A stretch of 64,000 nt of DNA, from the NCBI RefSeq assembly GCF_006542275.1, contig NZ_CP041217.1, forward strand, positions 558,001 through 622,000. Reading direction: 5' to 3'. Source of the DNA: Saccharibacillus brassicae (GTDB taxonomy: Bacteria > Bacillota > Bacilli > Paenibacillales > Paenibacillaceae). Positions 1-7,868 of the stretch are shown here, piece by piece (the stretch's first letter is position 1; the number at the start of each line of letters is the position of its first letter). The position numbers were made by a program, and so were the translations under genes. The notes under the pieces were generated by a model that was not told the origin of the DNA, searched no databases, and saw only the letters and a program-made list of their open reading frames with translations.

Positions 1-192
1 GACTACATATAAGGCAGGCTGCGTATATTGTGTGAAACGAAGCTTTCCTTCGGGATTGTCGAGACAAAGTGTTCTGATCGAATAACCTAGAATTGCATCG
101 GCTTTCTCGACCAAATCAGGGAATGCTTCGAAGAGACCTTCTCCCATGCCTTTCGCTTGCGAGCCTTGTCCTGGGAATACATAGGTTTTCAT
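1..192 (-). CDS. Discrete malonyl-CoA:ACP acyltransferase (trans-AT), 5' end only
   Basis: This is the first 64 residues of a free-standing acyltransferase that runs off the window. The start ATG at 192 follows a strong AAAAAGGAGG site. The N-terminus ([17 protein letters not shown]) carries the GQGSQ motif of FabD-type transacylases and resembles the trans-acting AT proteins of trans-AT polyketide pathways (BaeC/PksC type). Such enzymes load malonyl units onto the ACPs of AT-less modules, and no AT domain is embedded in any megasynthase here. It is the last visible gene of the operon, 52 bp after the serine-hydrolase gene. The catalytic GHSLG region lies outside the window, so substrate choice cannot be judged. 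A fused ER or hydrolase domain further on cannot be excluded. Confidence 0.88.
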   Translation of the reverse strand, partial: MKTYVFPGQGSQAKGMGEGLFEAFPDLVEKADAILGYSIRTLCLDNPEGKLRFTQYTQPALYVV

Positions 193-244
193 ATGTGCCT
201 CCTTTTTCTTTGTCATTGATAACTTCGAATAATTGAAACGCTTC

Positions 245-1252
245 TTAATCGATTAGGCCAGGAATGATGTAATCCTCCAGAAGCTCCCAGCGGTCGATAA
301 TCATTTTGTCCATCTTAGAAGCAACGATGACGACCAACTCTTTCTCAGGCATGCAGTAAATATATGTACCTCCTATTCCTGCCGCTATATATGTGAAAAT
401 TCCGTTATCTTCCCGTAACCACCATAAGTAGCCATAATCCTCAAGATGTTGTGACAACGACTCTTCTATCCATTTCTCCGAAACAATTTGTTTGTTGCCC
501 CATTTGCCGCGATTCACATACAAATAACCAAAACGGGCCATCTCTCTTGGTGTTAACGTCAGCCCCCACCCACCAATGTTGTAATCCTGAGGATCTTTGA
601 TCCAGCCAGTAATGTTTTTTCCAAGCACGTCTTCTTTCGAGAATGACTTCATTTTCTGATCCGGAATTTCTCGAATACCGAGCGGCCGAAATAAATGTTC
701 ATTCGCATATTCGCGAGTCGAGACGCCTGTGCTTCGTGTTAAGATGGCCGACAGCAAATGTGCGCTAGACAAACTGTACTGAAAATCACCGGCTTTTCCT
801 TTCTGGCCGAGCATTTCGAGAATAAACGACGTCCAGTTCTTTTGCCTCCGAAGTCGATCCAAAGGATCGCTCCCCTTCCATGCATATGGCGCCGTCATCG
901 TGAGAAGATGCTTAATGGTCAGCGTACTTTTCAATAAAACGCTTGCTCTTGCGGTTGCCTCCGGAAAAAAGTCAATGATTTTCTGGTCAACACTTTGGAT
1001 ATGACCTTGATCGATTCCAATTCCGATCAAGGCAGAGATGATCCCTTGCGTAACCGAAGTCACATCATGAGGATCCTCCGGTCCAAAGCCGTGAAAGTAT
1101 TTCTCATACGCGATGCTTCCTTTTCTAACAACTATGACGCTATTAATAAATCCAAGCTGGAAGTTCAGTCCGTTATCTAGCTCTTTCAACTTCTCTGGAT
1201 TGATGCCAACCGATTCAGCATCTTGCGTTTCCCATTCCATTAGTTGATTCAT
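245..1252 (-). CDS. Serine-hydrolase / class C beta-lactamase-fold protein with degenerate catalytic motifs
   Basis: The 335-residue protein has the overall layout of the beta-lactamase-related serine hydrolase family (PF00144-like). Recognisable stretches are [40 protein letters not shown] and GIGGTYIY. The family needs S-x-x-K, Y-x-N and an H/K-x-G motif. Here they read S66-V-T-Q69, Y159-S-L161 and G292-I-G294, so the general-base lysine and two supporting residues are replaced. No signal peptide is evident, so it is probably cytoplasmic. It starts 19 bp after the UvrA-like gene, behind a GGGGGGA site, and is followed by the AT, so it belongs to the operon. It may be a pseudo-enzyme, a binding protein, or a tailoring or hydrolytic enzyme with altered chemistry. 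The substrate is unknown. Confidence 0.8.
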   Translation of the reverse strand: MNQLMEWETQDAESVGINPEKLKELDNGLNFQLGFINSVIVVRKGSIAYEKYFHGFGPEDPHDVTSVTQGIISALIGIGIDQGHIQSVDQKIIDFFPEATARASVLLKSTLTIKHLLTMTAPYAWKGSDPLDRLRRQKNWTSFILEMLGQKGKAGDFQYSLSSAHLLSAILTRSTGVSTREYANEHLFRPLGIREIPDQKMKSFSKEDVLGKNITGWIKDPQDYNIGGWGLTLTPREMARFGYLYVNRGKWGNKQIVSEKWIEESLSQHLEDYGYLWWLREDNGIFTYIAAGIGGTYIYCMPEKELVVIVASKMDKMIIDRWELLEDYIIPGLID

Positions 1253-1271
1253 CTCGCTAATCCCCCCAATT

Positions 1272-3716
1272 TTATGAATGAAGCTCCAAATATTTGCCGG
1301 TGATCGAATCAGGATTGTTTTTTAACGCTTGAGGTGGCCCTTCCGCGATGATCCTTCCTCCGCCTGATCCACCTTCGGGACCAAGTTCAATAATCCAGTC
1401 GCACGATTCAAGCACCTCATGATTGTGTTCAATGACGATAACAGAATTTCCGTTCGCGACAAGCTCGTTCAACAGCTTAATGAGCTGAGCTGTGTCATAT
1501 AAGCTTAGACCAGTTGTTGGCTCATCCATCACATAGAGGATATTCCCTTTCCTCTTTTTACCGATTTCTTTTGCGAGCTTGAGTCTTTGTGCCTCTCCTC
1601 CGCTCATGGTCGAGGTCGGTTGTCCCAGCGTGATATAGCCCATACCAATCCGTTCCATGACTTCCAGGGTTGCAACGATCGCCTTATGCTCCTCAAAGAA
1701 GGAAACGGCTTCCGACACTTGCAAATCGAGGACTTCCGAAATCGTTTTGCCTTTGTACCGAACCTTCAGCGCCTCATCATTGTAACGTTTGCCTTTGCAC
1801 TCTGTGCACGTCGTATAAATCTTCATCGTCGCGCCTGGAAAAACGGCTTTACGGCCGCTACCACCGCACTCTGGGCAAGCGCCATCCGAATTAAACGAGA
1901 AGTGTCCCGCGGACAAGTTGAGTTGCCGCGCTTCCGGTTGCTCGGCAAACAGCTTGCGGATTTTGTCCCAAATTTTTATGAAGGTGATTGGGTTAGAGTT
2001 AATACTCCTTCCTATCGGTGCCTGCGAGACTTCCGCAAATCCCGAAAGGTATTCTACGCCGTCCAGACTCTCTGCTATCGTTTCGATAAGGGTGGAATCG
2101 TCCTCGAAGTCGTTAGAGCTATCTTCAATATTTGTTGCACTGCTACTCTTCGATTGATCCCGGAAATAGCTTCTTAAAAAGGGGACTAGCGTATCTGAAA
2201 TGAGTGAGCTTTTCCCACAACCAGAAACACCGGCGACCCCAACAATAACTCCTAGCGGAAGCGATACAGTCACATCTTTCAGATTGTTTGTTCTGGCATT
2301 CCGAATGGTAAGCCTTGGGGATGCATCATCCTGGAAAATATCAGATTTCAACCTTCGATCCGGCATCTTGACCCTACCGGACAGATACTGACCAGTCAAC
2401 GAGGCTTCACATTGCAGCAAACCCTCATAGCTGCCCTCATAGATGACTTTACCGCCTTCTACCCCCGCTTTGGGCCCAATGTCGATAATATAGTCCGCCA
2501 TTTCTATTGTGCTTTTGTCGTGTTCCACAACGATGACGGTGTTGCCCAATTCCTTCAGTGCATAGATCGACTTAAGCAACTCGGCCTTTTCCGATTCATG
2601 TAAACCTACGGTCGGCTCATCGAGAATGTAAATGAGCGACTCCATCTTCGATTCCAGATGCGAGTTAAGGAATAACCGTTGAATTTCACCGCCACTTAAG
2701 GAAGACATTTCTCTGTAAAGGGACAGATGCCCCAGGCGAGCATTGATTAACGAAGATGTCTTACGCAGAATATCCTGAATCAGGTTTATCCCAGACTGCG
2801 TAAAGCGTCCTTGTTCCAACACAGAATCGAAAAATGTCTTCAGCTCTACAAGGGTCATCTTACCTACTTTTCCGATATGTCTACCGTTGATGAATACTCT
2901 GCGTGCTTCTTCTCCAATACGGAACCCATCACATTCGGGACAGGCAATTAATTCGTACAAGCCATTCATATATTCGCCTTTTTTATGACGAATCTGCAAT
3001 ATTCTGGACAAGCAAAAGCTTTGATTGGCACTATTATTATTAATATAGTGGCCATTGATCACTTCATCTTTAATATCTTCTGACAATTGCGAGTACGGCA
3101 TATCCATGTTTGATTTGAGATTTCTCTCAATTACTCTACCGATGCCGGGTGTTACGCCGATCGAATCAAAAATTTCGCGAACCGTAATTCTATCATTAGG
3201 AACCAATTTCTCCATATTGACATGATAGTAAGCGCCTCGTCCGGAGCACTTCATGCACATTCCGTTGGCGTTGTTGTGTGAGAAGTAGCTCATTTCCAGC
3301 CGCTCCTCTTCATTCCCACATTCGCTGCAGGTTAGGCCATTCTCAATGAGTGCCTCGCATTCGGAACAGGAAATTTGGCCTTCGCTAGCATAGAGGAGAC
3401 CGAGAAGGCCCAGCAGCTGTGTCCTTGAGCCGACCGTTGATCTGGGATTGCTTTGACGAACAATGCTTTGCTGAACAGCGACCGTAGGTCCTAGGCCTGA
3501 AATACTGTCGAACTTTCGTTCGTCTTCAAGTCCCGCGAACATACCGATCGATTGAAGATATTCCCTGCGCCCTTCCTCGAAAATGATATCGAACATAAGA
3601 CTGGATTTGCCTGATCCACTAACGCCTGTCGCAACAATTAATTTGTTTTTTGGAATAGAAATGTTGATTTCTTTAAGATTGTGAATACGCGCTGCCTTAA
3701 TGTCTATACTCTTCAT
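1272..3716 (-). CDS. UvrA2/DrrC-like ABC ATPase, probable self-resistance protein
   Basis: This 814-residue protein has the tandem ABC architecture of excinuclease subunit A. Walker A motifs are GVSGSGKSS near residue 32 and GVSGCGKSS in the second half. Signature motifs are SLSGGEIQRL and TMSGGEAQRL, and Walker B/D-loop motifs are LDEPTVGLH and MDEPTTGLS. A C-x2-C...C-x2-C zinc module (CPECGGSGR and CTECKGKRY) is intact. It is shorter than canonical UvrA (about 940-950 aa). The stretch between the first signature helices and the FSHNN segment is too short for the usual UvrB-binding domain, as in UvrA2/DrrC-type proteins. DrrC and the echinomycin-pathway UvrA-like protein are known resistance factors in producers of DNA-binding compounds, and the same role is inferred here from its place in the operon. 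The start has a GGGAGA site. A housekeeping uvrA should exist elsewhere. Confidence 0.88.
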   Translation of the reverse strand: MKSIDIKAARIHNLKEINISIPKNKLIVATGVSGSGKSSLMFDIIFEEGRREYLQSIGMFAGLEDERKFDSISGLGPTVAVQQSIVRQSNPRSTVGSRTQLLGLLGLLYASEGQISCSECEALIENGLTCSECGNEEERLEMSYFSHNNANGMCMKCSGRGAYYHVNMEKLVPNDRITVREIFDSIGVTPGIGRVIERNLKSNMDMPYSQLSEDIKDEVINGHYINNNSANQSFCLSRILQIRHKKGEYMNGLYELIACPECDGFRIGEEARRVFINGRHIGKVGKMTLVELKTFFDSVLEQGRFTQSGINLIQDILRKTSSLINARLGHLSLYREMSSLSGGEIQRLFLNSHLESKMESLIYILDEPTVGLHESEKAELLKSIYALKELGNTVIVVEHDKSTIEMADYIIDIGPKAGVEGGKVIYEGSYEGLLQCEASLTGQYLSGRVKMPDRRLKSDIFQDDASPRLTIRNARTNNLKDVTVSLPLGVIVGVAGVSGCGKSSLISDTLVPFLRSYFRDQSKSSSATNIEDSSNDFEDDSTLIETIAESLDGVEYLSGFAEVSQAPIGRSINSNPITFIKIWDKIRKLFAEQPEARQLNLSAGHFSFNSDGACPECGGSGRKAVFPGATMKIYTTCTECKGKRYNDEALKVRYKGKTISEVLDLQVSEAVSFFEEHKAIVATLEVMERIGMGYITLGQPTSTMSGGEAQRLKLAKEIGKKRKGNILYVMDEPTTGLSLYDTAQLIKLLNELVANGNSVIVIEHNHEVLESCDWIIELGPEGGSGGGRIIAEGPPQALKNNPDSITGKYLELHS

Positions 3717-4019
3717 TTATTCATCTCCCGTTGATGTAGAATGCTTCCTTTCTTGTATACATTATACTAAAAAAAGAATCAAGCTCCTTTGTGAGCTTGA
3801 TCTAAAGTAGGTGGATGATAGGAAGGATACAGCCATGAATAATACGCTATTTTTCTTCAAACAGAAAGAGCTATAACGCCCTATAGCATCTGCGATCAAC
3901 TCAAAAACTACAGACATATTCCATGTGTACTAACCTCGTGCTACTGTACGTTTCAATGTCTATCCATCCGCCCCCCTCTGGTAGATTCCTCAAAATGCGA
4001 ATAAAAAGAGAGCACGTTT
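3717..4019 (-). promoter_or_regulatory. Intergenic region before the UvrA-like gene with candidate promoter
   Basis: This gap of about 300 bp holds no gene. Besides the terminator, a perfect TATAAT (minus strand, 3761-3766) begins right after the terminator T-tract, 45 bp before the UvrA-like start. No good -35 box sits 17 bp upstream, so any promoter is weak or needs an activator. A second small stem (GCTATA / TATAGC, 3870-3887) lies between the PKS stop and the terminator. The layout would fit independent or attenuated expression of the resistance gene, which is an inference. Confidence 0.35.
3769..3801 (-). terminator. Intrinsic terminator after the TE-containing PKS gene
   Basis: A 9-bp perfect stem (ATCAAGCTC / GAGCTTGAT, loop of 6) is followed on the minus strand by CTTTTTTT. 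It lies about 220 bp downstream of the last PKS stop codon and upstream of the UvrA-like gene. It would separate the resistance gene from the megasynthase transcript unless read through, for example by LoaP-modified polymerase. Confidence 0.72.
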
Positions 4020-7000
4020 TTATTCGATAGATAACGATTTTAAATAGGTATCGGGTATAGGTTCATCGGAATATAATTTCTCGCAAAATGTAACAATCCG
4101 TTCTTGTGACTCAGGCTCAGTCAACAACGTCAAATGATTGGATGCCTTTACCTTTAGAACAGTTAATGCAGGCATCTTCTCCTTCCATTTCGCAGCAAAG
4201 CTTACGTAATCATAGACTCGTCCTTTATCGACGAGGCGGAAATAGGATTCGTCTTCTCCAAATAGCGTCCCCGTTGGGTTACAGAAGTAATAACACGGTA
4301 CATTGTGGGGATCAGACAGAGGCCATCCGTCATAAATAGCCGTGCTCATATCAAGCGTATCTAATATTTTCTCATATTGAACTACAGACTTACGCAATTG
4401 TTGAGGAGGCTTCGTGATGCCTTTTTGTTCGGCCAGCAAAACGAGCTGATCGAGGAATGCCTCGTCGGAAACGTCCGTTTGGACTTCATGATCAGCAATG
4501 AGTACCAATTGATCAGCTGACGAGAAAGCTAACAGAAGGTTGATGGCTCTTAACATTCGGTCTTTCTTTAAGTTACCTTGTGCTATCGTCAGCCACTCCT
4601 CTCTCATCGCTTCGTCTACATATATCGATTCCAGCATGACGATTGAATTCACCGTCTCGCCCTGCTCTTGCATCTGACGTGCCACTTCATAGGCAATCAT
4701 GCCGCCCAAAGACAAGCCACCAAAATCGTACGGACCTTCCGGCTGAACCGATTGAATCATCTGGACATAATAGGCGGCCATCGCTTCAATTCCCTCAATT
4801 GGCTCATAGTCAGTCATATATCCTTTTGCCTGAACGCCGTAAAAAGGGCGCTCTATTTTATTAGAAATTAACCGATAAATTTCAACGCCACCAAAACCGC
4901 CGTGGAACCAGAATACGGGTCTTTTCTTATTTGACTTGTTTAATCTGATCAGCTCCGGATACTCCAATCGCTGGTCGAGCTGAATCGGTGCGGAAGGCTC
5001 TATGTGCTCTTCCTGTTCGTATGCTGATTCCCTAACGGTCATCTCGTTTTCTGGATCTTCGGATATAGAAATGACGTTAATAATCTCTCGAATCGAGATG
5101 CAATTATATATGGTCTCAAAATCAATGGACGAATCAATGGATTGCAACTGCTGCAGCACTTGCGTCAGAATGATTGAATCTGCTCCCAGTTCCACCATGG
5201 ATTGATCTCTATCGATTTCGGAAGCATTGACGCCTAATAACGAAGCAAATAGGTTGATGATCCTGTTACCAATCGAGATGCGGGTTACGCCGCTTTCTGT
5301 AATGCTGTTTATGCTCTCTTTTACTGAGGCGATGGTTGCCATATGCCGATTACCGGATTCCTTATCCAGATGACGCACCTCTGGATTGGAAATCTGTAAC
5401 CAGTGACGCTGCCGCTCAAAAGGATAGGTCGGGAGGGATACGCGCCGAGGCTTAGCGTTTGGATAGTGCATGTTCCAGTCTAGAGCCAGACCTCTCACCC
5501 ATAAACTCAATAACTTGTTATACTCGCCCTTCTTGAACCATGCTTCAATGACATCCCCCATGCCTTCATCTTGCGCCAGCAGGGCAAGGACATCATCACG
5601 TTTGTTAACCTTCCCCTGGAATACTGCGTTACCCCGGATGTTATCTCCCTGAAGCCATGTTGAAAGCTTCATCCGAAGTTCATCGATGGAAGCTGCGGTT
5701 AACGCCAATCGTTCCTCGTGTGCCTCGCGCCCGACCTGCAGCGTGTAAGCGATGTCCCGCAAATCCTCATCCTGGAATTGCATTTTTTTCATCGCGTCCA
5801 CCAACTGCTTAGCCTGTTCAGTTAGACGTTCTCCATTGGCTGCGGATAGTACGATGAGGGCGGGACTTTCTGGCATGATCTTCTCTCGTGACCGGTCCGG
5901 ATGCTCATCTATATACTCCTCGATCATGACATGAGCATTTACGCCGCCAAAACCGAATGCGCTGACTCCTGCTCTGCGCGGAATATCAGGCTGAATTCGA
6001 TCCCATGGCGTACTCTTCTCGTTGATGTAGAAGGGGCTTTCGGATAATTTAATATATGGGTTCAGCTCTTTAAAGCCCGGCGTACCCGGAATCGTTTTGT
6101 TTTTCAACGAAAGAAGCACTTTGATGACAGCGCCAATCCCTGCAGCTGTTTCCAGATGCCCGATATTCGTTTTCAACGACCCTAGGGCACAATGAGGCTG
6201 GAATGATGAAACACCATTCTTGCTGTACAGCTCGCTGAAAGCATTTTTTAGACCGGCAATCTCAATGGGGTCACCTAACCGAGTCCCTGTGCTGTGGGTT
6301 TCAATGTAACCGATGGTTGTCGGATCCACTTTTGCCTTGCCGTACACATCTATTAATAGGTCAGCCTGTGCGTTCGCATTCGGAGCGGTTAAGGATGCAC
6401 TTTTACCTTTATGATTCTGTGCTGAGTTTTGAATGACCCCATGGATGTGATCCCCATCAGCAATGGCATCGCTCATTCTTTTCAGCAATATCGCGCCTAC
6501 GCCTTCACTTCGAACCGTACCGCCAGCATCTTTGTCGAAGACATTACATTCTCCGTTATCACTGAGCATCCCCGCCTCGCTGAAATAGAGATGAACCGAA
6601 GGCGTTAAGATCACATTAACGCCACCGGCAATTGCCATTCTGCACGTGCCTCTACGTATCGCTTCCGCTGCTTTATGCAGCGCTACAAGCGAGCTAGAAC
6701 ATGCGGTATCGATAGGCTCACTCGGTCCGTGCAAATTCAACATGGAGGAAATCCGATTGACAAGCATGAAAGGCGTTCTTCCCGTAAGCGCATACGGATT
6801 ATGCTCGGTTAAATGCTGATCGATAAGCTGAGCATAATCCTGGGTACCGATGCCGACAAAAATTCCGGTGTCTGTTCCCGATAAATCGGATGGCTTATAT
6901 CCCGCTTCTTCAATCGCGCCCCATGCGACCTGAAGGAATAGTCTATGCTGGGGGTCCATTACTTCCGCCTCACGAGCGGATATGCCAAAAAAGGCCGCAT

Positions 7001-7868
7001 CAAATTTATCGACCTCCTTCATAAACCCGCCCCACTTGACTTTGGGGTCGCCAAACGCTCGCCAATCGAATCGTTCTTCAGGTATTTCAGTCATTAGCTG
7101 CTTCTCCTGTACGAGATGATCCCAGAACTCGTCAAGATTATCGGCTTGTGGAAAAATCCCGTTCATGCCGATAATTGCGATCGGCTCTTCCACATCCTTT
7201 GTGTTCTGATGGACGGGCGCGTTTCGCTCGGAATGACTGAACCGCATCGGTTTAGCTGCTTCCGCTTTGAACAGTTCATTTTCTTCGAAAGAAGAAGGTT
7301 GCGGGACCGGATCCGACATCACATTCGTAGCTCGATCGGCTCTAGCCGCAACGGCACTGTCTACGAGGTCATGCCGGTAATAGTGACGAAGACGATCCGC
7401 ATGCTTCTCGCACAAATGCTGTACCAATGACCGGATCGTTGGCTGCTCTAACTCAAAGATGACCGTCGGCATCACATCCAGCTCGTACAGATCGTTAATT
7501 TTATTAGTGAATACTGTAATGCTTATGGAATCAAAGCCGTACTGCATCAGGTCATGATCGATATCCATGTTTTGCATTTTTAGTAATCCGCAAGCGATCT
7601 CCACCAAATCCTCGTTAACCTTTTCAAACAGCGCTTTATTATCTGTTCGCACTACAGGAGGATGGTCTACTACTTGCTTCGGCTTGGCTTCAACCGGTTG
7701 AAGCCCTGCATTGCGTCTAATCTTAACTGGGTCGCCATGATAAACCATGATCTGATTATTACCTTGTAACATGGCTTGCTGCAGTGCATGTAGTCCGACT
7801 TCGCCCGTAACCGGATGAATGCCTTTTGTTGTTTTGAGTAGCTTGATCGTTTCTTCACTTAATCGCAT
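4020..7868 (-). CDS. Terminal trans-AT PKS protein: KR(C-terminal part)-ACP-KS-ACP-TE
   Basis: This 1282-residue protein is the last megasynthase. Residues 1-50 are the C-terminal tail of a ketoreductase whose main body is encoded by the preceding gene. An ACP follows (GFDSI, Ser114), then a ketosynthase (about 228-655) with Cys390 in DTACSSSL, His525 in an altered HSTGT motif and His571 in NIGHLE. Next come the post-KS linker ending SLPTYPF, a second ACP (GADSI, Ser898) and a thioesterase (about 965-1282) with GLSLGG (Ser1053). The usual acid position in the TE holds Glu (VMLES, Glu1080). The TE should release the finished chain by hydrolysis or cyclisation. No AT is present, so malonyl is supplied in trans. 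The start ATG overlaps the upstream stop by 14 bp and follows an AAGGGGGAG site, suggesting coupled translation. The KR split is very unusual (see findings). Confidence 0.93.
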   Translation of the reverse strand: MRLSEETIKLLKTTKGIHPVTGEVGLHALQQAMLQGNNQIMVYHGDPVKIRRNAGLQPVEAKPKQVVDHPPVVRTDNKALFEKVNEDLVEIACGLLKMQNMDIDHDLMQYGFDSISITVFTNKINDLYELDVMPTVIFELEQPTIRSLVQHLCEKHADRLRHYYRHDLVDSAVAARADRATNVMSDPVPQPSSFEENELFKAEAAKPMRFSHSERNAPVHQNTKDVEEPIAIIGMNGIFPQADNLDEFWDHLVQEKQLMTEIPEERFDWRAFGDPKVKWGGFMKEVDKFDAAFFGISAREAEVMDPQHRLFLQVAWGAIEEAGYKPSDLSGTDTGIFVGIGTQDYAQLIDQHLTEHNPYALTGRTPFMLVNRISSMLNLHGPSEPIDTACSSSLVALHKAAEAIRRGTCRMAIAGGVNVILTPSVHLYFSEAGMLSDNGECNVFDKDAGGTVRSEGVGAILLKRMSDAIADGDHIHGVIQNSAQNHKGKSASLTAPNANAQADLLIDVYGKAKVDPTTIGYIETHSTGTRLGDPIEIAGLKNAFSELYSKNGVSSFQPHCALGSLKTNIGHLETAAGIGAVIKVLLSLKNKTIPGTPGFKELNPYIKLSESPFYINEKSTPWDRIQPDIPRRAGVSAFGFGGVNAHVMIEEYIDEHPDRSREKIMPESPALIVLSAANGERLTEQAKQLVDAMKKMQFQDEDLRDIAYTLQVGREAHEERLALTAASIDELRMKLSTWLQGDNIRGNAVFQGKVNKRDDVLALLAQDEGMGDVIEAWFKKGEYNKLLSLWVRGLALDWNMHYPNAKPRRVSLPTYPFERQRHWLQISNPEVRHLDKESGNRHMATIASVKESINSITESGVTRISIGNRIINLFASLLGVNASEIDRDQSMVELGADSIILTQVLQQLQSIDSSIDFETIYNCISIREIINVISISEDPENEMTVRESAYEQEEHIEPSAPIQLDQRLEYPELIRLNKSNKKRPVFWFHGGFGGVEIYRLISNKIERPFYGVQAKGYMTDYEPIEGIEAMAAYYVQMIQSVQPEGPYDFGGLSLGGMIAYEVARQMQEQGETVNSIVMLESIYVDEAMREEWLTIAQGNLKKDRMLRAINLLLAFSSADQLVLIADHEVQTDVSDEAFLDQLVLLAEQKGITKPPQQLRKSVVQYEKILDTLDMSTAIYDGWPLSDPHNVPCYYFCNPTGTLFGEDESYFRLVDKGRVYDYVSFAAKWKEKMPALTVLKVKASNHLTLLTEPESQERIVTFCEKLYSDEPIPDTYLKSLSIE

